A stretch of 9,940 nt of DNA from Bacteroidales bacterium (GTDB taxonomy: Bacteria > Bacteroidota > Bacteroidia > Bacteroidales > P3). Each line of letters starts with the position of its first letter. The stretch's first letter is position 1. Below, piece after piece: positions 1-6,020 of the stretch. Both the position numbers and the translations under genes were made by a program. Location: positions 1 to 9,940 of the forward strand of contig DUQY01000032.1 in NCBI GenBank assembly GCA_012837565.1, given 5' to 3'. The notes under the pieces were generated by a model. That model was not told the origin of the DNA. It did no database searches and saw only the letters and a list, made by a program, of their open reading frames with translations.

Positions 1-8
1 CTTTCTTT

Positions 9-83
9 GTTTTAATTTACTGAATCGCTGTTTTAATTTACTGAAACGGCGATTCAAGAAATTCTTTCAGCGATTGAGTAAAT
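9..83. repeat. Cluster of three copies of a 16-nt motif, two forming a hairpin
   Basis: Two direct copies start 21 nt apart: ATTTACTGAATCGCTG at 15-30 and ATTTACTGAAACGGCG at 36-51. The flanking TTTTA is also repeated, giving 18 of 21 matches between 9-29 and 30-50. A third copy lies inverted at 68-83 and differs from the first at one base of 16. The arms TGAATCGCTG (21-30) and CGGCGATTCA (47-56) can pair over 10 bp with one G-U, leaving a 16-nt loop. The cluster lies 40-110 nt past the trmN6 stop, so it could act as a 3'-end structure for that transcript, but no T-run follows on the minus strand. It reads as an intergenic repeat; the function is unknown. Confidence 0.6.
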
Positions 84-124
84 CACTTTATAACAATGAA
101 AATAGTAAATGAAATATTATGTTA

Positions 125-847
125 TTATAGTAAATAATTCTTTACTAGAGAGAAATACTCCTCGGTTTGAGTATTATCATTATTTCTAAGAATGATTGTA
201 TGGTCTTCAACATCATAAGAATCTGATTGAAAATTATCCGTTTCTAGGATTTTTAGATGGAGAACTACTCTTTCACATTCTTTATTTAGTTTAGAATATA
301 TATTTATTCTTTTGATTGCTTCGAGTTTTTGTTCTTTTGCCTTGGCAATAAATATTTCAGATTCTTTCTTCGGAAGAATTATACATAATATGCCTTCTTT
401 TGATAATAGGTTTTTTGATGTTAATATAAGATTGTCGAATGTCAGGGAAGAGGTGTGGCGTGCTTTTGTTCTAGTTTCTAATGGACTTTCTAGACTAGAA
501 ATAAAAAATGGAGGATTTGTAATAATCAAATCAAACTTTTCTTTTCTTTCTTTTGAAAATGAGATTACATCAATCTCTTTTGCAGTAATTCTAGAATTAA
601 ATTTAGAGTTTTTGAAATTAAAGCTAGCCTCTTTGATTGAATCTGAGTCTATATCAATAGCAGTTATTTCTGATAGCTTGTGTTTTTGAGCCATGCATAA
701 TGCTATTATTCCACATCCTGTGCCAATATCTAAAACTTTGGATGGGGAATTATCAGGGGCCAAGGATGACAATAATATTGCATCTGTCCCAATTTTCATT
801 GAGCTCTTCGAGTGATTAAGTGAAAACTCTTTACATTGAAACTCCAT
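125..847 (-). CDS. trmN6: tRNA1(Val) (adenine(37)-N6)-methyltransferase, TrmN6/YfiC family
   Basis: Predicted SAM-dependent methyltransferase that makes N6-methyladenosine at position 37 of valine tRNA in the cytoplasm. The 240-residue length suits the family. The N-terminal F-x-C-K-E-F-S-L stretch followed by MKIGTDAILL (17-26) matches the family opening, where a conserved K-x-G-T-D precedes the Rossmann fold. Motif I is VLDIGTGCG (38-46), with an acidic strand end around D65-D67. The N6-adenine catalytic motif NPPFF is at 111-115, followed by the typical A-R-H at 129-131. The gene begins 14 nt past the terminator of the exb operon on the same strand. I see no clear TAnnTTTG promoter of its own, so it may depend on readthrough or on an unrecognised promoter. 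No strong ribosome binding site is visible. Family assignment is firm; exact tRNA specificity is inferred from the family. Confidence 0.88.
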   Translation of the reverse strand: MEFQCKEFSLNHSKSSMKIGTDAILLSSLAPDNSPSKVLDIGTGCGIIALCMAQKHKLSEITAIDIDSDSIKEASFNFKNSKFNSRITAKEIDVISFSKERKEKFDLIITNPPFFISSLESPLETRTKARHTSSLTFDNLILTSKNLLSKEGILCIILPKKESEIFIAKAKEQKLEAIKRINIYSKLNKECERVVLHLKILETDNFQSDSYDVEDHTIILRNNDNTQTEEYFSLVKNYLL

Positions 848-860
848 ATCTAGATGCTAA

Positions 861-894
861 TAAAAAAAGCTGCCTAAAATAAATCAGGCAGCTT
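861..894 (-). terminator. Intrinsic terminator of the exbB-exbD operon
   Basis: The 9-bp perfect stem AAGCTGCCT (867-875) pairs with AGGCAGCTT (886-894) around a 10-nt loop. On the minus strand the stem runs directly into a run of T residues (the A tract at 862-868 on the plus strand). It lies 22 nt past the stop of the last exbD gene and just before trmN6, so it should end the exb transcript and separate it from trmN6. Confidence 0.9.
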
Positions 895-916
895 AAGATT
901 GTAAATCTATATTAAT

Positions 917-1387
917 TTAGTATGTGTCTTTTGTTCTTCTAGAAGCTGCATACATTATTCTTAATGCTCCAACTTGTCGAAGCTCTTGTTTAATGTCGCT
1001 AACATCTCCCATTTTTACATCTTTATCACATTTAATAGTGGTTGTAAGGAAAGGGATATCAACTTCGTTTTTAGCTGCTCTTTCCGATTCAATAAATGCT
1101 CTAATATCGCTTACTTCAGCAAATTGATCATTTAATTGAATACGTGGAGCTGAACCAAACTTTTTAATTTCAAGAGGTTGTCCTATATAAATATAGCTAT
1201 TTAAGGATTTCTTTTCAAGTTTTTGTATTTCTGAACCCTGAGGTACGTTTACCTTAACAAATAAGGTGCTTTCTCTCATTGTGGTAATAACCATAAAGAA
1301 AAACAAAAGCATAAAAATAATATCTGAAATAGAACCTGTGTTTAATGCAGGTGCTGAACTTTCTCCTTTTTGTTTAAATCTTCCCAT
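917..1387 (-). CDS. exbD: ExbD/TolR-family proton-channel subunit, second copy (156 aa)
   Basis: Inner-membrane partner of ExbB. In the Exb system these proteins use the proton gradient to energise TonB and outer-membrane uptake. The protein has a short cytoplasmic N-terminus (1-18), one TM helix (about 19-38, hydrophobic I-F-M-L-L-F-F-F core) and a periplasmic domain of about 115 residues. The TM helix carries D22 at its cytoplasmic side, in S-I-S-D-I, the position of the proton-carrying Asp (D25 in E. coli ExbD). The start lies 2 nt past the stop of the upstream exbD. AGGAGG at 1397-1402, inside the end of that gene, is spaced 9 nt from the ATG and supports this start. The sequence differs clearly from its neighbour, so the two are old paralogues, not a recent duplication. 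It is the last gene before the terminator. TolR would be the alternative name, but no TolA, TolB or Pal gene is nearby. Confidence 0.9.
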   Translation of the reverse strand: MGRFKQKGESSAPALNTGSISDIIFMLLFFFMVITTMRESTLFVKVNVPQGSEIQKLEKKSLNSYIYIGQPLEIKKFGSAPRIQLNDQFAEVSDIRAFIESERAAKNEVDIPFLTTTIKCDKDVKMGDVSDIKQELRQVGALRIMYAASRRTKDTY

Positions 1388-1389
1388 TA

Positions 1390-1968
1390 TTAGTTTCCTC
1401 CTATGTTTTTAGGTTCTGCCTCAGAAATCGCTGTTGGAATAGCTTTGTCAACTGCTTCTCTTTGGTCAGGAAGGCAGTCTTTGTAGCCTCTTCCAAACCT
1501 TGTTATCGATAATTCGTCTTTCAACTCATTAATTGCAGCAGTTAATTCGTTCTGAACCTTGAAATACATATCATAAGAAGTGCCTCTGTCGTTTTGAAGA
1601 GATATTACTCCTTTCGAAACTTCATAACTTCCTATTAAAGGTATTTCCATTACTGTCTTCTCTGGCAGATTTATTAGGTTTTGTGGATTTGAAAGAAACT
1701 CTTTAGCACGGTCTTTCAATCCTGTTACCTCACCTATTTGGCCGTCAAAGAGAAGTTGGTCGGCACGGTTTACCTTTACAGTAAAAGTGTTTCTCTTATA
1801 AATCTCTGGCGGCTGCACGTTAGGATCGGATGGAGGAGGTAATCGTCTTTGAATTCCTAAATCCGTATTAATTGATGAAGTTAATAGGAAGAAGGTTAAC
1901 AAAAGGAACGATATATCCGCCATTGAACTACTGTTCATTCCTGGTAACGTTTTCTTTTTTCTTGCCAT
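1390..1968 (-). CDS. exbD: ExbD/TolR-family proton-channel subunit, first copy (192 aa)
   Basis: This is the larger of two adjacent ExbD-type proteins. A basic N-terminus (ARKKK) precedes S-S-M-A-D-I-S-F and a single TM helix (about 17-36). D18 is at the expected proton-carrier position. The periplasmic part is about 155 residues, longer than a typical ExbD of about 140 residues in total. It contains the segment ISLQNDRGTSYDMYFKVQNE (122-141), which resembles the C-terminal oligomerisation region of Bacteroidota ExbD proteins. After it comes an extra tail of about 35 residues with a lone Cys at 165 and a polar end. The gene starts 2 nt past the stop of the four-TM gene and ends 2 nt before the next exbD, so the three genes are probably translationally coupled. 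The leader lacks an AGGAGG and is AT-rich. Family call is firm; TonB partnership is inferred. Confidence 0.9.
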   Translation of the reverse strand: MARKKKTLPGMNSSSMADISFLLLTFFLLTSSINTDLGIQRRLPPPSDPNVQPPEIYKRNTFTVKVNRADQLLFDGQIGEVTGLKDRAKEFLSNPQNLINLPEKTVMEIPLIGSYEVSKGVISLQNDRGTSYDMYFKVQNELTAAINELKDELSITRFGRGYKDCLPDQREAVDKAIPTAISEAEPKNIGGN

Positions 1969-1970
1969 AG

Positions 1971-2423
1971 TTATTTAAATTTTTTTGCTATCTCTGCATA
2001 TAAAGTTGCAGCAATTACACCAAAAAACAATACATATACCATATATATGGTTCCTCCAATAAATTTGGAGCTTGCATAATTAGTTCCTGTTTTTTCAAAC
2101 AAGTCTGCTGATACGTCTGTTCCTGATGATAATAGGTATGAACCTATAAAAGCTACAGCTAATGCTGCGACAGCAATAATAATTCCCATTTGTTTTTTTG
2201 GATTATCAATAAAGCCTCTGATAATAAATCCTAGTGCAAATCCTAATGCAGAAATCACACTAAAAGCTAAGAAGATAACCACTGTCCAATAAGACAAGTT
2301 CCAAAATAGTTGAGCCATTGCAGGGTTTTCAAAAAATGCAGCATATAGTACTGTAGTTAATGAAGCAATAGTTCCCCATATTATTGCGATTGTCCAATAT
2401 AATTTTTTAAAGTCTTTTTTCAT
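1971..2423 (-). CDS. Uncharacterised four-TM membrane protein embedded in the exb operon
   Basis: I cannot assign a function. The 150-residue protein has four hydrophobic segments at about 9-31, 44-70, 79-98 and 123-145, short charged linkers (DNPKKQ near 73-78) and a basic C-terminal KKFK. There is no signal peptide, no Cys and no obvious catalytic motif. It lies between exbB (78-nt gap) and exbD (2-nt gap) on the same strand. It therefore belongs to that transcription unit and is probably made in step with ExbD. As I recall, a small membrane protein at this place recurs in Bacteroidota exb operons, which suggests an accessory stator or assembly role; that is inference. The start is well supported by AGGAGG at 2430-2435, 6 nt before the ATG. 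It is unlike ExbB: there is no cytoplasmic domain and no G-T-V-x-G motif. Confidence 0.8.
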   Translation of the reverse strand: MKKDFKKLYWTIAIIWGTIASLTTVLYAAFFENPAMAQLFWNLSYWTVVIFLAFSVISALGFALGFIIRGFIDNPKKQMGIIIAVAALAVAFIGSYLLSSGTDVSADLFEKTGTNYASSKFIGGTIYMVYVLFFGVIAATLYAEIAKKFK

Positions 2424-2466
2424 TTTATACCTCCTGGTTAATAATTTAGTAATTAAAGTAACTTGC

Positions 2467-2486
2467 TATTTCTTAGAAAAGAAATA
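2467..2486 (-). other. AU-rich hairpin between exbB and the four-TM gene
   Basis: TATTTCTT (2467-2474) pairs with AAGAAATA (2479-2486), giving 8 bp with a 4-nt loop. It lies just past the exbB stop and upstream of the AGGAGG of the next gene. No T-run follows on the minus strand, so it is not a normal terminator. It could be an RNA processing or stability element that lets ExbB be made in excess of ExbD, but AT-rich sequence produces such stems by chance. Confidence 0.3.
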
Positions 2487-2501
2487 TTTCCGTTTCTAAT
2501 A

Positions 2502-3311
2502 CTATTTTCTGTTTCTAACCAAGATATCCATAAATGAAATAGAAGCGTCTTCCATAGTAGTTACAATGCTTTCAATTTTTGAAAGTAAGTAGTTATAACA
2601 AACTTGAAGAATAAGAGCTGCAATCAAACCAAAAATTGTTGTAATAAGAGCTACTTTCATACCTCCAGCAACAACTGTTGGAGAAATATCTCCCGCTTTT
2701 TCAATATCGTCAAATGCTTGAACCATCCCAACTACTGTTCCTAAGAACCCTAAAGATGGAGCAATTGCAATAAATAATGAAATCCAAACCATATTGCTTT
2801 CTAATCTAGCCATTTGAACTCCACCATAAGATGTTAATGCTTTTTCAGCATCTTCTAAACCATTGTCAACTCGGTCAAGACCTTGGAAGAAAATTGAAGC
2901 AAGAGGCCCACGAGTGTTGCGGCATACTTCTTTTGCTCCGTCATAATTTCCTGTTTTAACTTTATCTTCAATTTGAAGAAGTAGTTTGTCTGCATTTGTT
3001 GTTGAAAGGTTAAGATAAAGAATACGTTCAATAACTAAAGCCAGACCTAAAATTAAAACAATTAAGATAGGTGTCATCCATGGCACTCCACCCTCAATGT
3101 ATTTTGCTTTTAATACTTGATGGAATGATTGTGTTTCTTCAACAGCTGCTTCTTCATTTTCAGAAATTGCAGTTTCTGTTACCGCAGTTTCAGTTGCAGA
3201 TACAGTTGTTGTTTCTGTTGGTTTTGCTGTTTCTTTTTGTGCAAAAACAGCACTTGATAAACCTAAAGTCAATATGATAACTATTGACAAATAAGCACAT
3301 ACTTTTTTCAT
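2502..3311 (-). CDS. exbB: ExbB (MotA/TolQ/ExbB proton-channel family)
   Basis: Forms the inner-membrane proton channel together with ExbD. It begins with a signal-peptide-like segment (1-24, likely cut V-F-A before Q25). A linker of about 35 residues rich in Thr and Glu follows (26-60). Then come TM1 (about 78-97), a cytoplasmic domain (about 100-170), TM2 (about 172-198) and TM3 (about 213-240). The family core is plain: GFLGTVVGMVQAF (188-200) with T192 lining the TM2 side, and ALITTIFGLIAAL (221-233) with T224/T225 in TM3. At 269 residues it is longer than E. coli ExbB (244), owing to the N-terminal extension. It is the first gene of the operon exbB / four-TM / exbD / exbD. The leader is AT-rich and lacks an AGGAGG. 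A Bacteroidota-type promoter lies about 55-85 nt upstream. TolQ is the alternative name, but no tol or pal genes are nearby. Confidence 0.92.
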   Translation of the reverse strand: MKKVCAYLSIVIILTLGLSSAVFAQKETAKPTETTTVSATETAVTETAISENEEAAVEETQSFHQVLKAKYIEGGVPWMTPILIVLILGLALVIERILYLNLSTTNADKLLLQIEDKVKTGNYDGAKEVCRNTRGPLASIFFQGLDRVDNGLEDAEKALTSYGGVQMARLESNMVWISLFIAIAPSLGFLGTVVGMVQAFDDIEKAGDISPTVVAGGMKVALITTIFGLIAALILQVCYNYLLSKIESIVTTMEDASISFMDILVRNRK

Positions 3312-3364
3312 AGCTTTTTAAATTGTGTTATTAATTTATTATAAAAATTCTCGTTTGAATAGTG

Positions 3365-3396
3365 CAAAAGTATTAAAGATATTTTATTTTACCAAT
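3365..3396 (-). promoter_or_regulatory. Bacteroidota-type promoter for the exb operon
   Basis: On the minus strand, TACTTTTG (plus 3365-3372) matches the -7 element TAnnTTTG exactly. ATTG (plus 3393-3396), close to the -33 TTTG, lies 20 nt upstream of it. Transcription would begin near 3358, giving a leader of about 45 nt before the exbB ATG. The site lies within 45 nt of the end of the preceding gene, so the exb operon can be expressed on its own, although no terminator blocks readthrough from upstream. Confidence 0.65.
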
Positions 3397-3407
3397 TAAA
3401 TCGAAAT

Positions 3408-4688
3408 TTATTTTTCTATTTCTTTGATATTTTTTGATGCAATGACTTTATCAATACGGGCAATATCCATATCAACTATCTCAAAACAAAACATTTCCCA
3501 ATATATCTTATCTCCCTCTTTAGGGATTTTACCTGTTAAATCTAAAATCAAACCACTTAAAGTATTATATGATAATTCTTGATACTTATCTTCTAATTCG
3601 AAATAACTTAGAAAGTCAAAAAATGGATATTGTCCGTCAACTAACCAAGAATTGTCTTCTCGCTTTATTAATTTATATTCATTATCAATTTCACCTATCT
3701 CATCGGCAGAACCTACTAACGATTCTAAGATGTCATTCATTGTTACCATCCCGATAATAAGTCCAAATTCATCAATTATTAGTGCGTAGCTTATCTTGTT
3801 TAGTTTAAAAACTTCTAATGCATGATAAACACTTGAACTCTCAGGCAGAAACTGAGGCTCCTCCACTATATCTCTAATTGTTCCAGTCCTTTTATTGAAC
3901 ATATCCTTAAGGTAAACTACCCCTGCAATATTGTCTAATGACTTGTCTGCAACAGGATATATATAATGTATACCTTGTTCTATCTTCTGAATAATTTCTT
4001 CATAACCATCATCAATATCAATCCATTCGAAGTCTTTCCTATGCGTCATTAAAGAAGCAATATCTCTATCACCTAAGCTAAACACTCTTTCCACAATACC
4101 TTGTTCAACTTCTTGAATCTCTCCTTCCTCCATGCTCTCATTAATAATTTGCTTAATCTCTTCCTCAGTGATTATGGAGTTTTCGTTCTTTTTTATTCTA
4201 AAGATTTTGATTAATAAATTAGTGCTCCACGACAAAAGCAAAACAAAAGGATAGGTTAGTTTTGTCAAGAAATTCATTGGAGTAATGATAAGGCTTGCAA
4301 TCTTTTCAGGATTATTCAGGCCTATCTTCTTAGGAAGTAACTCTCCTAAGACAAGGGTGATATAAGTTATAATAACAACAATAATTATATTTGAAACATA
4401 TATTGAGGTAAGACCCAAACCTAAGCTTGAAAGAAAATCGTCTAAGGGCTTAGATAGAATTTTCCCTGAATATAACCCAATAACAAGACTAATTGCAGTT
4501 ATTGCAATTTGAACTGTTGAAAGAAAATACTCTGGGTTTTCTGAGGTCTTAAGGATTTTCTTTGCATTAGTATCTCCCTTGCGGTTTAAATATTCTAATT
4601 TAGACTTGCGTGAAGAAATAACGGCAATTTCACTCATTGAGAATAAACCGTTAATAATGATAAGAACTAAAATAATGACTATTTCCAC
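3408..4688 (-). CDS. CNNM/HlyC/CorC-type membrane protein with a CBS pair
   Basis: Integral membrane protein of the family annotated as hemolysin, CorC or CNNM, linked to Mg2+/Co2+ transport or membrane integrity. A DUF21/CNNM membrane region comes first (1 to about 165, helices near 1-20, 58-78, 98-118 and 138-163) with the family motif GELLPK at 115-120. A linker bearing EEGEIQEVEQGIVERVF (187-203) follows. Next is a CBS pair (about 208-330, second repeat DEFGLIIGMVTMNDILESLV, 306-325), and finally a CorC_HlyC domain (about 337-420). The 426-residue length is normal. The start is GTG, 2 nt past the lspA stop. No in-frame ATG precedes it before a stop, and the next ATG (codon 18) would remove most of TM1. 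It is the third gene after the DksA-like gene and lspA. The Bacteroidota gliding protein GldE has the same domain order, so that name is possible, but no gld gene is nearby. Substrate unknown. Confidence 0.88.
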   Translation of the reverse strand: MEIVIILVLIIINGLFSMSEIAVISSRKSKLEYLNRKGDTNAKKILKTSENPEYFLSTVQIAITAISLVIGLYSGKILSKPLDDFLSSLGLGLTSIYVSNIIIVVIITYITLVLGELLPKKIGLNNPEKIASLIITPMNFLTKLTYPFVLLLSWSTNLLIKIFRIKKNENSIITEEEIKQIINESMEEGEIQEVEQGIVERVFSLGDRDIASLMTHRKDFEWIDIDDGYEEIIQKIEQGIHYIYPVADKSLDNIAGVVYLKDMFNKRTGTIRDIVEEPQFLPESSSVYHALEVFKLNKISYALIIDEFGLIIGMVTMNDILESLVGSADEIGEIDNEYKLIKREDNSWLVDGQYPFFDFLSYFELEDKYQELSYNTLSGLILDLTGKIPKEGDKIYWEMFCFEIVDMDIARIDKVIASKNIKEIEK

Positions 4689-4690
4689 TT

Positions 4691-5365
4691 CTATTGTTGA
4701 GTAATGTTATCTATAAATTTTTCTGTTTCAATTTCTTGTTGGTTTTCTTTTGTTTTACCAGCATCGATTTCTTTATCCTTCTTAGGAGAAACAACAATTG
4801 AAACAATTAGTATTAAGACACCAAATGTTATTGAGATGTCGGCAATATTAAATATTGCATTAAAGAATTGGAAGGGCTGACCACCAAATAAAGGTAGCCA
4901 ATTAGGGAATGTAGTATCAATTAATGGAAAATAGAACATATCTACCACCCTGCCATGAAGGAAGGAACCATAACCACCTTGAAAAATCTCTGCACTATGG
5001 AAGAAACTACTATCTGAAAATATTAAACCATAGAAAAGAGAGTCAATTATGTTACCAACTGCACCTGCAAAAATCAAAGCCATACTATAAATGACGAGCT
5101 TAGATTCTTTTCTCTTAATTAGTTTCTTCAAGTATATGAAGATAGCAACAGAGGCTGCAATTCTGAATAATGTAAGAAAAAGCTTGCCCCAAGAACCTCC
5201 AAAGGCCATTCCAAAAGCCATGCCTTCGTTTTCAATAAAATGAATCTTACACCAGTCACCAATTAAGGCTATTTCTTCTCCAAGATTTAAATTTAGCTTA
5301 ATCCAAATCTTTAGTATTTGATCTGCTATAAGTATAGTGAAGATTAGGATAAGGGGTTTTCTCAT
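4691..5365 (-). CDS. lspA: Lipoprotein signal peptidase (signal peptidase II)
   Basis: Aspartic protease of the inner membrane that cuts the signal peptide from lipid-modified prolipoproteins. It has four TM segments (about 4-22, 62-81, 90-110, 170-193). The family motifs appear in order: D15 in A-D-Q, ENEGMAFG (45-52), GNIID (104-108), GRVVDMFYFP (138-147) with catalytic D142, and FNIADISI (172-179) with catalytic D176. At 224 residues it is longer than the E. coli enzyme (164). The extra length is in a loop between GNIID and GRVVD, a second loop (148-168), and a charged tail of about 30 residues after the last TM. The ATG overlaps the TGA of the DksA-like gene by 4 nt (ATGA), which indicates translational coupling. 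In other Bacteroidota these two genes are, as I recall, often found next to each other, commonly after ileS; here ileS is absent from the window. Confidence 0.95.
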   Translation of the reverse strand: MRKPLILIFTILIADQILKIWIKLNLNLGEEIALIGDWCKIHFIENEGMAFGMAFGGSWGKLFLTLFRIAASVAIFIYLKKLIKRKESKLVIYSMALIFAGAVGNIIDSLFYGLIFSDSSFFHSAEIFQGGYGSFLHGRVVDMFYFPLIDTTFPNWLPLFGGQPFQFFNAIFNIADISITFGVLILIVSIVVSPKKDKEIDAGKTKENQQEIETEKFIDNITQQ

Positions 5366-5766
5366 TTATTTCTTTTCATTTGAGATTCCTTATTCTTGGC
5401 ATCAACAGTTAATGTTGCATGAGGAACCAAACGTAGCCTTTCCTTAGGAATTAATTCTCCTGATAGGCGGCATATGCCATAAGTTTTGCTGTCAATTCTC
5501 ACTAGTGCAGCCTCTAAGTCCTTAATAAACTTCTGTTGTCTTAAAGCCATATTAGCATTTTCTTCTTTAGACTGAACACTGCTTCCTTCTTCTAAAACCT
5601 TAAAAGTTGGAGAAGTATCTCCTAAATCACTAGCATTGTTTGATGCAGCTTCCAATAGCATATCAAGGTTTTGTCTTGCTTGAGTTAGTTTCTCTTCAAT
5701 AATCTCCTTGAATTCATTCAATTCTTCATCTGAATATCTCCTTAATACTGTATTGTCGTCGCTCAT
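5362..5766 (-). CDS. TraR/DksA-family protein with degenerate zinc finger
   Basis: Small cytoplasmic protein related to DksA, which enters the RNA polymerase secondary channel and changes promoter response with ppGpp. A helical, charged coiled-coil-like N-terminal part covers about 12-90. The C-terminal signature TYGICRLSGELIPKERLRLV (95-114) followed by P-H-A matches the DksA zinc-finger region. Of the four zinc-binding Cys only C99 is present. The other positions hold S102 and, in the segment L-T-V-D-A-K, T120 and A123. The fold is therefore probably kept without zinc, a variation seen in Bacteroidota members. The protein has 134 residues against 151 for E. coli DksA. It leads the unit with lspA and the CNNM-type gene, with a promoter about 50 nt upstream. 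Whether it truly regulates RNA polymerase is not shown by the sequence, so I withhold the symbol dksA. Confidence 0.85.
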   Translation of the reverse strand: MSDDNTVLRRYSDEELNEFKEIIEEKLTQARQNLDMLLEAASNNASDLGDTSPTFKVLEEGSSVQSKEENANMALRQQKFIKDLEAALVRIDSKTYGICRLSGELIPKERLRLVPHATLTVDAKNKESQMKRNK

Positions 5767-5818
5767 AACAAATAGTTTTTTTAAAATTACAATCAGTTAT
5801 AATAACTAATTTATGTTG

Positions 5819-5851
5819 CAAAGATATATATTTATTTTCAAAAAAGACAAA
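5819..5851 (-). promoter_or_regulatory. Bacteroidota-type promoter for the DksA-like / lspA unit
   Basis: On the minus strand TATCTTTG (plus 5819-5826) is an exact TAnnTTTG element, followed by CAAC as is common near such start sites. TTTG (plus 5848-5851) lies 21 nt upstream and serves as the -33 element. Transcription would begin near 5812, about 45 nt before the ATG at 5766. Confidence 0.7.
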
Positions 5852-5922
5852 TCAATTAATATTTATGCCATATATATTTTAAGCTTATTAATTATGGGAG
5901 ATATAATTAGTCCGAAAGAAAA

Positions 5923-5936
5923 TGTTAAACTTAACA
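5923..5936. promoter_or_regulatory. Palindrome in the divergent promoter region, possible operator
   Basis: TGTTAAACTTAACA consists of two perfect 6-nt arms around a 2-nt centre. It lies between the two divergent promoters, about 27 nt upstream of the -33 region of the envC promoter and about 70 nt upstream of the other -33 element. The symmetry fits a dimeric regulator. No regulator gene is present to pair with it, and the arms are AT-rich. Confidence 0.3.
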
Positions 5937-5962
5937 ATAATAAAACCAAGATAATAACAAGA

Positions 5963-5996
5963 ATTGCGAGTATATGGTTTATTATTTGTAATTTTG
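5963..5996 (+). promoter_or_regulatory. Candidate promoter for envC-dsbD
   Basis: TAATTTTG (5989-5996) matches TAnnTTTG. ATTG (5963-5966) lies 22 nt upstream as a weak -33 element, at the long end of the usual spacing. Transcription would begin near 6003, a leader of about 18 nt before the ATG at 6021. This also argues against any envC start upstream of that point. Confidence 0.5.
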
Positions 5997-6020
5997 TCAA
6001 CTAATTTTTTTATTAAAGTG

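Noticed and set aside
312..689. 125-codon plus-strand frame inside trmN6
   Set aside because: It is antisense to a clear methyltransferase, with no motif or ribosome site. It is a shadow frame.
3397..3410. Hairpin TAAAT / ATTTA at the end of the CNNM-type gene as a terminator
   Set aside because: It has only 5 A-T pairs, overlaps the stop codon and lacks a T-run. It is too weak to end transcription.
5813..6004. Small plus-strand frame of 63 codons in the divergent region
   Set aside because: It begins over the promoter of the DksA-like gene and ends over the envC promoter, has a biased Ile/Lys/Asn content and shows no family resemblance. It is most likely chance.
5964..6020. Longer envC start at the TTG codon
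   Set aside because: It would add 19 residues before a good signal peptide, uses a rare start and lies upstream of the likely transcription start. The ATG at 6021 fits better.
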